Notes under the pieces: model-generated
What the model was told of the DNA's origin: nothing
What the model saw: the letters and a program-made list of their open reading frames with translations, nothing else
Databases searched by the model: none
From: an uncultured Pelagibacteraceae bacterium
GTDB taxonomy: Bacteria; Pseudomonadota; Alphaproteobacteria; Pelagibacterales; Pelagibacteraceae
Length of the DNA: 64,000 bases
Assembly: GCA_902535745.1 (NCBI GenBank)
Contig: CACAUR010000002.1
Location: forward strand, 62,001 to 126,000
Reading direction: 5' to 3'
Position numbers and translations under genes: made by a program
Shown: in pieces, positions 36,661 through 45,353 of the stretch
Layout of the letters: each line of letters begins with the position of its first letter
How positions within the stretch are numbered: position 1 is the first letter of the stretch

Positions 36661-37401
36661 ATGAATTCAAAAAAAATTAAAGCTCAATTTGCAAAAGAGA
36701 CTAACCCAAAAGTAGGTTTAATTGTTTTGTCTACCGACAACATGATAGAAAAAGATTTCTCAAAAGTTTTAAGTGATAAACCAGTAGATTTATATGTTAA
36801 TAGGATTAAAAATTACAATCCCGTGACAGCTGAAAATTTAAAAAAAATGTCAGAAAACATTACTTCAGTTGTGGATAACATATTACCTGGTGAAAAAGTA
36901 GATTGTGTTGTTTTTGGATGCACATCAGGAACAATAGTTTCTGGTTTTGATAACATTAAAAAAAAAATTAATTTAGCTAAACCAAATGCGTTAGTTACAG
37001 CCCCAAGCACTGCAGCCATTAATGCCCTTAAGAAAAAAAATATTAAAAGAATATCTGTAGTCACACCATATATTAAGTCTTTAAATGATGATGTTGTAAA
37101 TTTTTTTAGAGAAAATAACTTCGAAATAGTTTCAAATACATATTTCGACATTGAGTCAGATGTTGATATTGGAAAAGTAGATCAAAATAAGTTATACGAG
37201 ATATTGTCTGAAATTGATCATAACCAAGCTCAAGCGCTATTTGTTTCTTGTACTTCATTACCAGTTTTAAACATAATTGAAAAACTTGAAAGAAAATTAA
37301 ATATGATTGTGTTATCAAGTAATCAGGCACTAATTTGGGAAACTCTAGAAAAAATAAAAGAGAACAAATCTGTTACTGGATTTGGAAGCTTATTTAATTA
37401 A
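36661..37401 (+). CDS. Asp/Glu racemase superfamily protein, maleate isomerase/EutA-like
   Basis: About 246 residues with the two cysteines of the superfamily, in CVVFGCTSGTIVSG and LFVSCTSLPVL, each at the end of a homologous half. The family includes maleate cis-trans isomerase, arylmalonate decarboxylase and EutA of ectoine-use clusters. Its neighbour 8 bases downstream resembles ectoine hydrolase, which favours an EutA-type role. I use the ATG at 36661; the track's GTG four codons earlier lacks a better Shine-Dalgarno. Function remains inferred. Confidence 0.72.
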   Translation: MNSKKIKAQFAKETNPKVGLIVLSTDNMIEKDFSKVLSDKPVDLYVNRIKNYNPVTAENLKKMSENITSVVDNILPGEKVDCVVFGCTSGTIVSGFDNIKKKINLAKPNALVTAPSTAAINALKKKNIKRISVVTPYIKSLNDDVVNFFRENNFEIVSNTYFDIESDVDIGKVDQNKLYEILSEIDHNQAQALFVSCTSLPVLNIIEKLERKLNMIVLSSNQALIWETLEKIKENKSVTGFGSLFN

Positions 37402-37409
37402 TTTTATAT

Positions 37410-38576
37410 ATGAATTTCACAGTCAAAGAATATAAAAATCGTCTTAAAAAAGTTCAATCAGAAATGCAAAAAAAAGGAATTGAACTTCTTATTTCACAGG
37501 ATACTGCAAACATAAATTATCTGACAGGATATGATGCTTGGTCTTTTTATTATTCTCAATGTGTAATAGTTCATGTGAATTCTGATGAGCCTCTATGTTT
37601 TGTGAGAGCTCAGGATGCTGGTGGGGCTTTTATAACTACCTACCTTAAAAAGGAAAATATTATTATTTATGACGAAAAATATATTCATACCTGGCCGACT
37701 CATCCATATGATGCGTTAGTTAATTTAATAAAGAAAAAAAAGTGGGACAAAATTAATATAGGAGTAGAAATGGATGCCCATTATTTCACAGCTTATTGTT
37801 ATGAAAAGTTAAAAAAGGGATTGCCAAACGCAAAAATTTTAGACTCTGAGAGATTAGTCAATTGGGTAAGAGTAGAAAAATCCATCGCTGAGATTGAACA
37901 TATGAAAAAGGCAGCAACTATTTCTGAGATGGCGATGAAAACTGCAATGGAAACAATAAGTCCAGATGTAAGACAATGTGATGCTGTTGCTGAAATTCAA
38001 AGAACTCTATTTAGAGGTACCCCAGAATATGGTGGTGAATATGCAAGTATTGCAACTTTACTTCCTACTGGAAAAGGAACATCTGCTTCACATTTAACTG
38101 CAAGTGACAAAAAATTTGTTAATGGTGAAGCAACAATTATTGAGTTATCAGGGACTTTTAAAAGGTATCATGCTCCAATGGCAAGAACAATCAACTTAGG
38201 AAAACCAGATCAAAAAAAACTTGATGCTATGAAAGCAACTAACGAAGCTTTAGAGGAGGGTATTCATGCTAGTAAACCAGGTAATACTGCTAACGATGTT
38301 GCGGAAAAATTTTGGGGAGTCTTGGATAAGTATGGAATTAAAAAAGAATCTCGAACAGGTTACTCTATAGGTATTGGGTATCCACCAGACTGGGGTGAAC
38401 ACACTTTAAATATTTACAAAGGAGACATGACAGAATTAAAACCTAACATCTGCTATCATATGATTGCTGTTATGCAATTTGGTGATTGGGGCGTTGAGTC
38501 ATCAGAGTCTATTAGGATAACTGAGAGTGGAAACGAACTTTTATGCAATTTTTCAAGAGATTTACACGTAAAATAA
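37410..38576 (+). CDS. M24-family creatinase/ectoine hydrolase-like protein (EutD/DoeA type)
   Basis: A 388-residue pita-bread protein with an N-terminal domain (KKGIELLISQDTANINYLTGYDAWSFYYSQ) and a C-terminal M24 domain (YSIGIGYPPDWGEHTLNIYKGD, then SSESIRITESGNELL). The usual paired aspartates that bind metal are replaced (IELSGTFKRYHAPMARTINLG), as in creatinase-like, metal-free members. Together with the upstream EutA-like gene this fits hydrolysis of ectoine or a similar cyclic amidine. The symbols doeA or eutD are not assigned because no other ectoine gene is clearly present. Confidence 0.75.
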   Translation: MNFTVKEYKNRLKKVQSEMQKKGIELLISQDTANINYLTGYDAWSFYYSQCVIVHVNSDEPLCFVRAQDAGGAFITTYLKKENIIIYDEKYIHTWPTHPYDALVNLIKKKKWDKINIGVEMDAHYFTAYCYEKLKKGLPNAKILDSERLVNWVRVEKSIAEIEHMKKAATISEMAMKTAMETISPDVRQCDAVAEIQRTLFRGTPEYGGEYASIATLLPTGKGTSASHLTASDKKFVNGEATIIELSGTFKRYHAPMARTINLGKPDQKKLDAMKATNEALEEGIHASKPGNTANDVAEKFWGVLDKYGIKKESRTGYSIGIGYPPDWGEHTLNIYKGDMTELKPNICYHMIAVMQFGDWGVESSESIRITESGNELLCNFSRDLHVK

Positions 38577-38618
38577 GTTCTTGAAAAAAATCTCTACAAA
38601 TGTTTTAAACCTTATTTT

Positions 38619-39707
38619 ATGTCAAAGAACTTAGAATTTGTAAAATTCGATAAAGTTGACAAAAGTTACGATGGAAAAGTACTTGTTGTTAAAGATTTAA
38701 ATTTGGACATTGCTGAAGGCGAGTTCATAACTATGTTAGGGCCTTCTGGATCAGGTAAGACAACTTGTTTGATGATGTTAGCTGGTTTTGAAACTCCCAC
38801 AAATGGAGAAATTTATTTAGATAAAAATCCAATTTCAAATATACCCCCACACAAAAGAGGAATAGGAATGGTCTTTCAAAACTATGCCTTATTTCCTCAC
38901 ATGACCGTGTATGAAAATTTAGCCTTTCCTCTTAAGGTAAGAAAATTTCAAAAAGATGAGATTGATAAAAAAGTAGATAAAGCTTTATCAATGGTGTCTC
39001 TGTCAGGTTTTGAACATAGAATGCCAGGGCAATTATCTGGTGGTCAGCAACAAAGGGTAGCTGTAGCTAGAGCTTTAGTATTTGATCCTCAAGTCGTATT
39101 AATGGACGAACCATTGGGTGCTTTAGATAAAAATTTAAGAGAGAGTATGCAATATGAAATCAAACATATTCATGAAAGTATTGGTGTTACGGTAGTTTAT
39201 GTCACTCATGACCAAAGTGAAGCATTAACAATGTCTAATCGAATAGCAGTATTTAATGATGGAAAAGTTCAACAACTTTCATCACCAGACAAATTATATG
39301 AAGAACCAGTAAATTCTTTTGTTGCTAGGTTCATCGGGGAGAATAATACTTTTGCAGGACAAATAACAGATATGTCAAAAGATCAATGCAAAGTAAAATT
39401 AAATGATGGATCTGAAATAATTGCAAATCCAATCTCAGTAAAAACAAGTGGAGATAAAACTACCGTATCAATAAGACCTGAGCGAGCTTTAATAAATACG
39501 AAAGAGAAAATGGACAATAACTTTAAAGGAAAAATAGAAGAGGTAATCTATCATGGAGATCATACAAGAGTAAGACTAGACCTATTAGGAAACAAAGAAT
39601 TTATATTAAAGGTGCCTAATAGTTCTGCAAATATGGATATAAAAATGGGCAACCAAATTAATGTTAGTTGGAATAGTCATGATGCTCGAGCACTAGATCC
39701 AAAATAA
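38619..39707 (+). CDS. potA: Polyamine-type ABC transporter ATPase
   Basis: A 362-residue ATPase powering the uptake system encoded by the next three genes. Walker A is GPSGSGKTT, the signature is LSGGQQQRVAVARAL, and Walker B is VVLMDEPLGALD, with the switch histidine in VTHDQSEA. A C-terminal TOBE domain (ISIRPERALI region onwards) is typical of PotA, FbpC and MalK types. It is transcribed with the others, but a promoter for potD lies just downstream, so binding protein levels can exceed those of the ATPase. Confidence 0.93.
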   Translation: MSKNLEFVKFDKVDKSYDGKVLVVKDLNLDIAEGEFITMLGPSGSGKTTCLMMLAGFETPTNGEIYLDKNPISNIPPHKRGIGMVFQNYALFPHMTVYENLAFPLKVRKFQKDEIDKKVDKALSMVSLSGFEHRMPGQLSGGQQQRVAVARALVFDPQVVLMDEPLGALDKNLRESMQYEIKHIHESIGVTVVYVTHDQSEALTMSNRIAVFNDGKVQQLSSPDKLYEEPVNSFVARFIGENNTFAGQITDMSKDQCKVKLNDGSEIIANPISVKTSGDKTTVSIRPERALINTKEKMDNNFKGKIEEVIYHGDHTRVRLDLLGNKEFILKVPNSSANMDIKMGNQINVSWNSHDARALDPK

Positions 39708-39735
39708 ACCTCAGGTTTAATTTTCAATTTTTTTA
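39705..39735 (+). terminator. Weak hairpin plus T tract after potA
   Basis: TAAACCTCAGGTTTA is a short symmetric sequence (5-7 pairs) around the potA stop codon, followed about 10 bases later by a T-rich tract. It has little GC and may terminate only partially. Confidence 0.3.
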
Positions 39736-39768
39736 TCAAATAACGCCCTATTTTAGCCAAATGGCATG

Positions 39769-39797
39769 TTGACTCCTGTAATATATCTTGCTGTAAT
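39769..39797 (+). promoter_or_regulatory. Sigma70-type promoter of potD
   Basis: TTGACT and TGTAAT are separated by exactly 17 bases and lie 35 bases before the potD ATG, giving a leader of about 28 bases. It is among the better promoter matches in the window and would raise expression of the binding protein independently of potA. Confidence 0.65.
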
Positions 39798-39822
39798 TAG
39801 TCTTTATATAAAACGTTTAAAC

Positions 39823-39827
39823 GGAGG
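39823..39827 (+). promoter_or_regulatory. Ribosome binding site that fixes the potD start
   Basis: GGAGG sits 4 bases before the ATG at 39832, placing translation there rather than at the track's upstream start at 39766, which overlaps the promoter. Confidence 0.8.
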
Positions 39828-39831
39828 AATA

Positions 39832-40947
39832 ATGAAAAAACTAAGTAAACTATTACTAGTTCTATCTTTTGTATTTTCTGTGACTTCATCAGCATTTGCA
39901 GTAACCGTTGCATCATGGGGTGGAGCTTATACAGAGTCTCAAAAGCTAGGATATGGTGATCCAACTGCTAAGAAACTTGGAATATCAATCAACTGGGTTG
40001 ATTATTCAGGTGGTTTATCAGAAATTAAAGCACAAAAAGAGGCTGGCAAAATTACGTGGGATATAATTGACGTATTTGCAATGGATACTATCACAGGATG
40101 TGACGAAGGTTTATTTGTTGAATTTGATTTTGACAAAGACTTTCCAGCAGCTCCAGATGGTACAAAAGCAAGTAAAGATTTCTTTGCTCCAATGCCAAGT
40201 AAATGTGCTGTAGGAAACATTTTATATTCTTGGAACTACGCTTATAACACTAAAAATGTTAAAGGTACTCCAAAGACTATAAAAGATTTCTTTGACACTA
40301 AAAAATTTCCAGGAAAAAGAGCTATCTATAAAGGCGCTTTAACAAACTTAGAGATCGCTTTAGCAGCAGATGGTATTAAACCAGGAAAAGGTGGAAAGAA
40401 AATCTACAAAGCTCTTAATACAGAAAAAGGCGTTAACAGAGCAATGAACAAAATCAAAGCATTATGCACAGACCCTAACGGTGGATGTGTATTTTGGTCA
40501 GCAGGTGCTCAACCACCAGAATTATTAGTATCTGGTGAAGTTGTTATGGCAACTGGTTGGAACGGAAGATTCTTCAACGCTCAAATCGGTGAAGGTGCTC
40601 CAATCAAACAAGTTTGGGATGGACAAGGTCTTGACTACGAATATTTCGTATTAGTAAAAGGTTCACCAAATGAAGCTGATGCTAAAAAAGCTTTAGCAAT
40701 GATGACAAGTACAGAAGGTCTAGCTGGAAGTGCAAAATATATTGCATATGCTCCTTGGAGAAAATCATCACTTAAAGTTATGGCAGCAGGTGAGCCATGG
40801 TACAAAGATGGTAAGACTAACATGGTTCCACAAATGCCAACTGCACCAGCAAACACTAAAAATTATTTCCTAGTAGACCCACTATACTGGGCTGACAACG
40901 GCACAGAACTTGGTGAAAAATGGGAAGCAATGAAAGCTGGTCTATAA
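39832..40947 (+). CDS. potD: Polyamine-type ABC transporter periplasmic binding protein
   Basis: A 371-residue exported protein starting MKKLSKLLLVLSFVFSVTSSAFA (signal peptide). The mature part begins VTVASWGGAYTESQKLG, as in PotD/PotF-like and related putrescine/spermidine or opine-type binding proteins. Conserved structural regions include DIIDVFAMDTITGCDEGLF and VVMATGWNGRFFNAQ. It uses richer codons (CTAC, AACG) than its neighbours, which suits high expression. It has its own promoter, Shine-Dalgarno and terminator. The ligand is inferred to be a polyamine or similar cation. Confidence 0.92.
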   Translation: MKKLSKLLLVLSFVFSVTSSAFAVTVASWGGAYTESQKLGYGDPTAKKLGISINWVDYSGGLSEIKAQKEAGKITWDIIDVFAMDTITGCDEGLFVEFDFDKDFPAAPDGTKASKDFFAPMPSKCAVGNILYSWNYAYNTKNVKGTPKTIKDFFDTKKFPGKRAIYKGALTNLEIALAADGIKPGKGGKKIYKALNTEKGVNRAMNKIKALCTDPNGGCVFWSAGAQPPELLVSGEVVMATGWNGRFFNAQIGEGAPIKQVWDGQGLDYEYFVLVKGSPNEADAKKALAMMTSTEGLAGSAKYIAYAPWRKSSLKVMAAGEPWYKDGKTNMVPQMPTAPANTKNYFLVDPLYWADNGTELGEKWEAMKAGL

Positions 40948-40983
40948 TTTAAGTTTTATAAAACTTAATTATATATTATAATT

Positions 40984-41012
40984 AAAGGGCGGTTTTATAA
41001 CCGCCCTTTTTT
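40984..41012 (+). terminator. Intrinsic terminator between potD and potB
   Basis: AAAGGGCGGTT pairs perfectly with AACCGCCCTTT (11 base pairs) around TTAT and is followed by T residues. It ends only four bases before the potB ATG. It likely sets a high potD to potB/potC transcript ratio. Confidence 0.93.
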
Positions 41013-41016
41013 ATTT

Positions 41017-42270
41017 ATGAGCTCTGAATCTAAACAGATTTTAACAACTGACGGCATACCTTTAGAGGTAAGTTTAAAAAAGGCTGAAAGAAAAAATAAG
41101 ATAAAAGCTTTTTTACTTGTAGCTCCTTTACTTCTTTTTTTACTAATTACTTATATTTTTCCAATTGGAGATATGCTGATGCGAAGTGTTGACGATAAAA
41201 TGGTAACTCAAATGCTTCCAAAAACATTTAAGTCAATGGAAACTTGGGATGGAAAGGAGTTACCACCTGAAGAAGTCTTTGAGGCTTTTTATTTAGACTA
41301 TAAAAAATTAATTGAAGAAAAGACTTTTGGTAAATTATCTACTCAACTTAATTATACAAAAAATGGATTCAAAAGCATTTTAAAAAAATTACAACGTAAG
41401 ATGAAAAAATTTGAAGAGGGAAACTATAAAGAACAAATTATGGCTGTTCACCCTAGATGGGAAAATGTCGAATATTGGAGAGCAATTAAAAGACGGGCAC
41501 CAGCTTACACTAGTTCTAAATATTTAAAGGGGATGGACATGTATGTTAACGAGGAGGGAAAAATTGTTAACGTTGCTGAAGATCGTCGAGTTCATAGGAT
41601 TTTATGGCTTAGAACTTTGGAGGTTGCATTTTTTGTAACATTACTCTGTTTCTTAATGGCATATCCAATTGCTCATTTGCTCGCGACTTTACCAATGAAG
41701 TATAGTAATTTATTAATGATATGTGTTTTACTTCCCTTTTGGACTTCACTTTTAGTAAGGACTGCAAGTTGGATGATACTTCTTCAACAGCAAGGAATAG
41801 TAAACGATTTTTTTGTAATGACAGGTTTAGTAGCAGACGATGCAAGACCGGAGATGATGTATAACAAAACTGGAACCTATGTTGCTATGACACAGATATT
41901 ATTACCTTTTATGGTCTTACCTTTATATAGTGTTATGAAAACAATATCCCCGAGTCTTATGAGAGCTGGTAAATCGCTAGGTGGAACCCCCTTTATTGCT
42001 TTTTGGAAAGTTTATTTCCCTCTAACTATACCCGGGATTGGAGCTGGTTGCTTATTAGTATTTATTCTTGCAATTGGTTATTATATAACGCCAGCATTAG
42101 TAGGAGGTGCATCAGGAACTTTAATAAGTAATCAAATCGCATTTCACATGAAAAGTACTCTTGATTGGAGCTTTGCTTCAGCGATGGGCTTAATGTTGCT
42201 CGCAGGAGTTTTAGCAATTTATTGGGTATATAACAAATTAGTGGGAGTAGATAATATTAAATTAGGATAA
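41017..42270 (+). CDS. potB: Polyamine-type ABC transporter permease, PotB-like with long periplasmic insertion
   Basis: A 417-residue inner membrane permease, clearly longer than the usual 280-310. Helix 1 (about residues 29-48) is followed by roughly 150 hydrophilic, charged residues (YLDYKKLIEEKTFGKL to AEDRRVHRILWLRT) before the remaining helices. The EAA-type cytoplasmic loop that contacts the ATPase is seen as SPSLMRAGKSLGGTPFIAFWKVYFPLT. The leader contains the terminator hairpin and no Shine-Dalgarno, so translation depends on readthrough. It is followed 2 bases later by potC. Confidence 0.9.
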   Translation: MSSESKQILTTDGIPLEVSLKKAERKNKIKAFLLVAPLLLFLLITYIFPIGDMLMRSVDDKMVTQMLPKTFKSMETWDGKELPPEEVFEAFYLDYKKLIEEKTFGKLSTQLNYTKNGFKSILKKLQRKMKKFEEGNYKEQIMAVHPRWENVEYWRAIKRRAPAYTSSKYLKGMDMYVNEEGKIVNVAEDRRVHRILWLRTLEVAFFVTLLCFLMAYPIAHLLATLPMKYSNLLMICVLLPFWTSLLVRTASWMILLQQQGIVNDFFVMTGLVADDARPEMMYNKTGTYVAMTQILLPFMVLPLYSVMKTISPSLMRAGKSLGGTPFIAFWKVYFPLTIPGIGAGCLLVFILAIGYYITPALVGGASGTLISNQIAFHMKSTLDWSFASAMGLMLLAGVLAIYWVYNKLVGVDNIKLG

Positions 42271-42272
42271 AT

Positions 42273-43127
42273 ATGGCATTACCAAAGTATACTGAAACAC
42301 GTTATAGAGTTTGGCACTACTTCTATATTACCATTTGCTCATGTGTATTTTTCTTTTTAATTGCACCTCTATTTGTAATATTTCCATTATCTTTCAATGC
42401 TGAAGAATTTTTAAGTTTTTCTGAAGGAATGAAAAACCTTGATCCTGATGCATTTTCTTTAAGGTGGTATAAAGACATGATTTATGGAACAAAAAATCCA
42501 TGGGGCTTAGCGGCAAAAAATAGTTTCATAATTGCAATATTTGCAACTCTTGGATCAGTCCTTTTAGGAACTGTAGCCGCATTAGGTTTAAGCAGCAGAC
42601 ATATGCCGTTTAAAGGCTTGATAATGGCAACTTTAATTTCACCTATGATTGTTCCTTTAATAATTTCTGGAGTAGCTATTTTCTTTTTTATGGCTAAAGC
42701 AGGTTTGGCAGCAACTCATACCGGTATAGTTCTTGCACACATAATTTTAGGAACACCTTTTGTTGTTATCACTGTGACTGCTACTCTATCAGGTTTTGAT
42801 CACAGTGTTACTAGAGCGGCCTCAAGTTTAGGTAGCGATCCGGTAAATACATTTATGAAAATTACACTACCATTAATTCTTCCAGGAGTAATTTCAGGAG
42901 GATTATTTGCTTTCGTTACATCTTTCGACGAAGTCGTTGTGGTTTTATTCTTAGCTGGTCTAGAAAACACAACAATTCCAATTCAAATGTGGACTGGTCT
43001 AAGGGAACAATTAAGCCCTACAATTCTTGCTGTTGCGACATGTTTAATAATTTTATCTACGTTAATTCTTGTTACAGCTGAGCTATTAAGAAGAAGATCT
43101 GAAAGGCTCAGAGGAATAAATAGATAA
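42273..43127 (+). CDS. potC: Polyamine-type ABC transporter permease, PotC-like
   Basis: A 284-residue second permease of normal length with about six helices. The EAA loop is HSVTRAASSLGSDPVNTFMKITLPLILPG, and LFAFVTSFDEVVVVLFLAG is the conserved C-terminal region. It follows potB after 2 bases and precedes the hydroxyacyl-CoA dehydrogenase gene by 3 bases, suggesting that this catabolic gene is read on the same transcript. Confidence 0.93.
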   Translation: MALPKYTETRYRVWHYFYITICSCVFFFLIAPLFVIFPLSFNAEEFLSFSEGMKNLDPDAFSLRWYKDMIYGTKNPWGLAAKNSFIIAIFATLGSVLLGTVAALGLSSRHMPFKGLIMATLISPMIVPLIISGVAIFFFMAKAGLAATHTGIVLAHIILGTPFVVITVTATLSGFDHSVTRAASSLGSDPVNTFMKITLPLILPGVISGGLFAFVTSFDEVVVVLFLAGLENTTIPIQMWTGLREQLSPTILAVATCLIILSTLILVTAELLRRRSERLRGINR

Positions 43128-43130
43128 AAA

Positions 43131-45353
43131 ATGGAAATCAAAAAAGTTGTTGTAATAGGCTCTGGAACTATGGGTAGTGGAATCGCTGCTCATTTATGTA
43201 ATGCGAATGTACCAGTTACTTTATTAGATCTTACGACTGACATAAGCACCAAGGCAAGAGAACGAATACATAAATCAAGACCGCCATTATTAATTGATAA
43301 ATCAAAAATTGATAATATCAAAGTTGGTAATATCAAAGATGATTTTAATGTTGTAAAAGAGGCAGACTGGATAGTCGAAGCTGTAGTTGAAAGAATAGAC
43401 ATTAAACATCAAATTTACAAAAAAATCTTTGATAATAGAAAAGATGGAGCAATTGTTTCATCTAATACTTCCTCAATTCCAATTAAAATTCTATCCGAAA
43501 ATATGACTGATGAGCAAAAAAAAGATTTTTGTATAACACACTTCTTCAATCCAGTTAGATACATGGGTTTATTAGAAATAGTAAAAAATGAAAATAATGA
43601 TTTAAAAAAAATTAATTCTTTAAAAGTCTTTTGTGAAAGTGAACTCGGTAAAGGAGCCATTGTTTGTAACGATACGCCAGGCTTCCTAGGTAATAGAGTA
43701 GGAGTTTATGCAATGCAAGTTGCTATGACTGAAGCATTTAAAATGAAATTGACTATTGAAGAGGCTGATGCAGTCTTTGGAAGACCTATGGGAATACCTA
43801 AAACTGGAGTGTTTGGTTTATACGATCTAATTGGTATTGATTTGATGGCAGATGTTTTAAAAAGTTTTGTAAAAGAACTTCCAGAAAAAGATAAATTTCA
43901 GGAGGTTGCTAAAGAGATACCACTTGTAAAAAAATTGATCGACTCTGGGTATACTGGAAGAAAAGGCAAGGGTGGTTTCTATAAGATGAAAAAATTAGAA
44001 AACCAAAAAATTTTGGAGGCAATTGATCTTCAAACTGGAGAATATTCTGAGTCTAAAAAAATTGATCTCAAAATTGATACTGTGGACCTTAACACTATCA
44101 TAAATAGGAAAGATAAATATGGAGAATATGCTTGGTCAGTAATTTCTCAAATCATTAAATATGCATCATCTTTAGTTCCAGGTATTACTAATAAATTCAA
44201 TGATATTGATGAAGCTATGAGATTAGGATTTAACTGGGCTATGGGACCCTTTGAAATGCTTAAATCAATCGGTGTAAAAAATTTTTTCAATCGTGTTGAC
44301 GAATTTAAGGGAAACAAATTTTTAGAGGAACTTTCAGTAAAAAAAGATGAAAACTTTTACGGTGAAAGACAAATTTACACCGAAATAGAAACACTTGGCA
44401 AGGTCAAACCCAAAGCTTTAAGTTTGGATAAAAACAAGTCAGCGGAGATTTACAGGTTTAAGGATTTTAACATTGTAGAGTTTACCACCAAAGCATGTGC
44501 GCTAGATTACGACTCTATGGATAGTTTAAAAAAAGCAACAGACAAACCTCTGATTATAATAAATGAAAGTATGCAATTTTCTGCTGGTGTTAATTTATCA
44601 TATACAATGAACTTTGCTGAAAGAGGGGATTTTAAATCTATAGAAAAATTTATTAAATATTTTCAAGATACTTGTAAACAACTTAAGTATTCAAAATTTC
44701 CCGTTGTTTCAGCGCCTTCTGGACTTACGTTAGGTGGTGGATTTGAAGTAATGGTTCAAAGTAATTTTGTAACATCTCACACAAATATAGTAGTAGGTTT
44801 AGTTGAGACAATGGTTGGACTTGTACCCGCTGGCGGCGGATGTAAAGAAATGCTGTGGAGATGGGCTCAAAGCGAGGAGTCCAAGAAAGATTTAGATTTT
44901 GCACCACTTAAAGTATTTGAAATAATAGGTTATGGAAAAACTGCATCTTCTCCAGTTGAAGCTGAGCCACTGAAATACTTGTTACCAACTGATAAAAAAA
45001 TAATGAATAGAAATAGCTTATTTTCAGAAGCAAAAAAAGTTATAGAGAGAAATAAAAATTTTAAACCAAATATCGAGTGTACTTTTAAACTATCGGGAAA
45101 ATCAGTAAAAGAAAAAATGTTTAAAACTTTGGACAAACTTTATAACGATAAAGTTATCTTTGATCATGGTATGACAGTAGGAAAAGAACTTGCAAATGTT
45201 TTAAGTGGTGGTGATACGAATTCTGAAAAAATGCTGACTGAGGATGATATTTACAAATTAGAATTAGACTCTTTTATGAGATTAATTGAAAATAAAAAGA
45301 CTCAAGACAGAATAAAGCATACATTGTCTACTGGCAAACCTTTGTTCAATTAG
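43131..45353 (+). CDS. 3-hydroxyacyl-CoA dehydrogenase/enoyl-CoA hydratase fusion (domain order dehydrogenase first)
   Basis: A 740-residue bifunctional enzyme. The N-terminus binds NAD (VVVIGSGTMGSGIAAHL, residues 7-23) and continues with the dehydrogenase motif FCITHFFNPVRYMGLLEIV and two C-terminal HAD helical domains to about residue 400. The crotonase-fold hydratase lies at the C-terminus (GLTLGGGFEVMVQSNFVTSH, then GLVETMVGLVPAGGG). FadB/FadJ have the reverse order. It probably acts in beta-oxidation or catabolism of short acyl-CoA. It overlaps the convergent cyclophilin gene by 8 bases. Confidence 0.9.
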   Translation: MEIKKVVVIGSGTMGSGIAAHLCNANVPVTLLDLTTDISTKARERIHKSRPPLLIDKSKIDNIKVGNIKDDFNVVKEADWIVEAVVERIDIKHQIYKKIFDNRKDGAIVSSNTSSIPIKILSENMTDEQKKDFCITHFFNPVRYMGLLEIVKNENNDLKKINSLKVFCESELGKGAIVCNDTPGFLGNRVGVYAMQVAMTEAFKMKLTIEEADAVFGRPMGIPKTGVFGLYDLIGIDLMADVLKSFVKELPEKDKFQEVAKEIPLVKKLIDSGYTGRKGKGGFYKMKKLENQKILEAIDLQTGEYSESKKIDLKIDTVDLNTIINRKDKYGEYAWSVISQIIKYASSLVPGITNKFNDIDEAMRLGFNWAMGPFEMLKSIGVKNFFNRVDEFKGNKFLEELSVKKDENFYGERQIYTEIETLGKVKPKALSLDKNKSAEIYRFKDFNIVEFTTKACALDYDSMDSLKKATDKPLIIINESMQFSAGVNLSYTMNFAERGDFKSIEKFIKYFQDTCKQLKYSKFPVVSAPSGLTLGGGFEVMVQSNFVTSHTNIVVGLVETMVGLVPAGGGCKEMLWRWAQSEESKKDLDFAPLKVFEIIGYGKTASSPVEAEPLKYLLPTDKKIMNRNSLFSEAKKVIERNKNFKPNIECTFKLSGKSVKEKMFKTLDKLYNDKVIFDHGMTVGKELANVLSGGDTNSEKMLTEDDIYKLELDSFMRLIENKKTQDRIKHTLSTGKPLFN

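Noticed and set aside
39766-39831. Upstream extension of potD in the ORF track
   Set aside because: It covers the potD promoter and Shine-Dalgarno; the signal peptide begins at the ATG at 39832.
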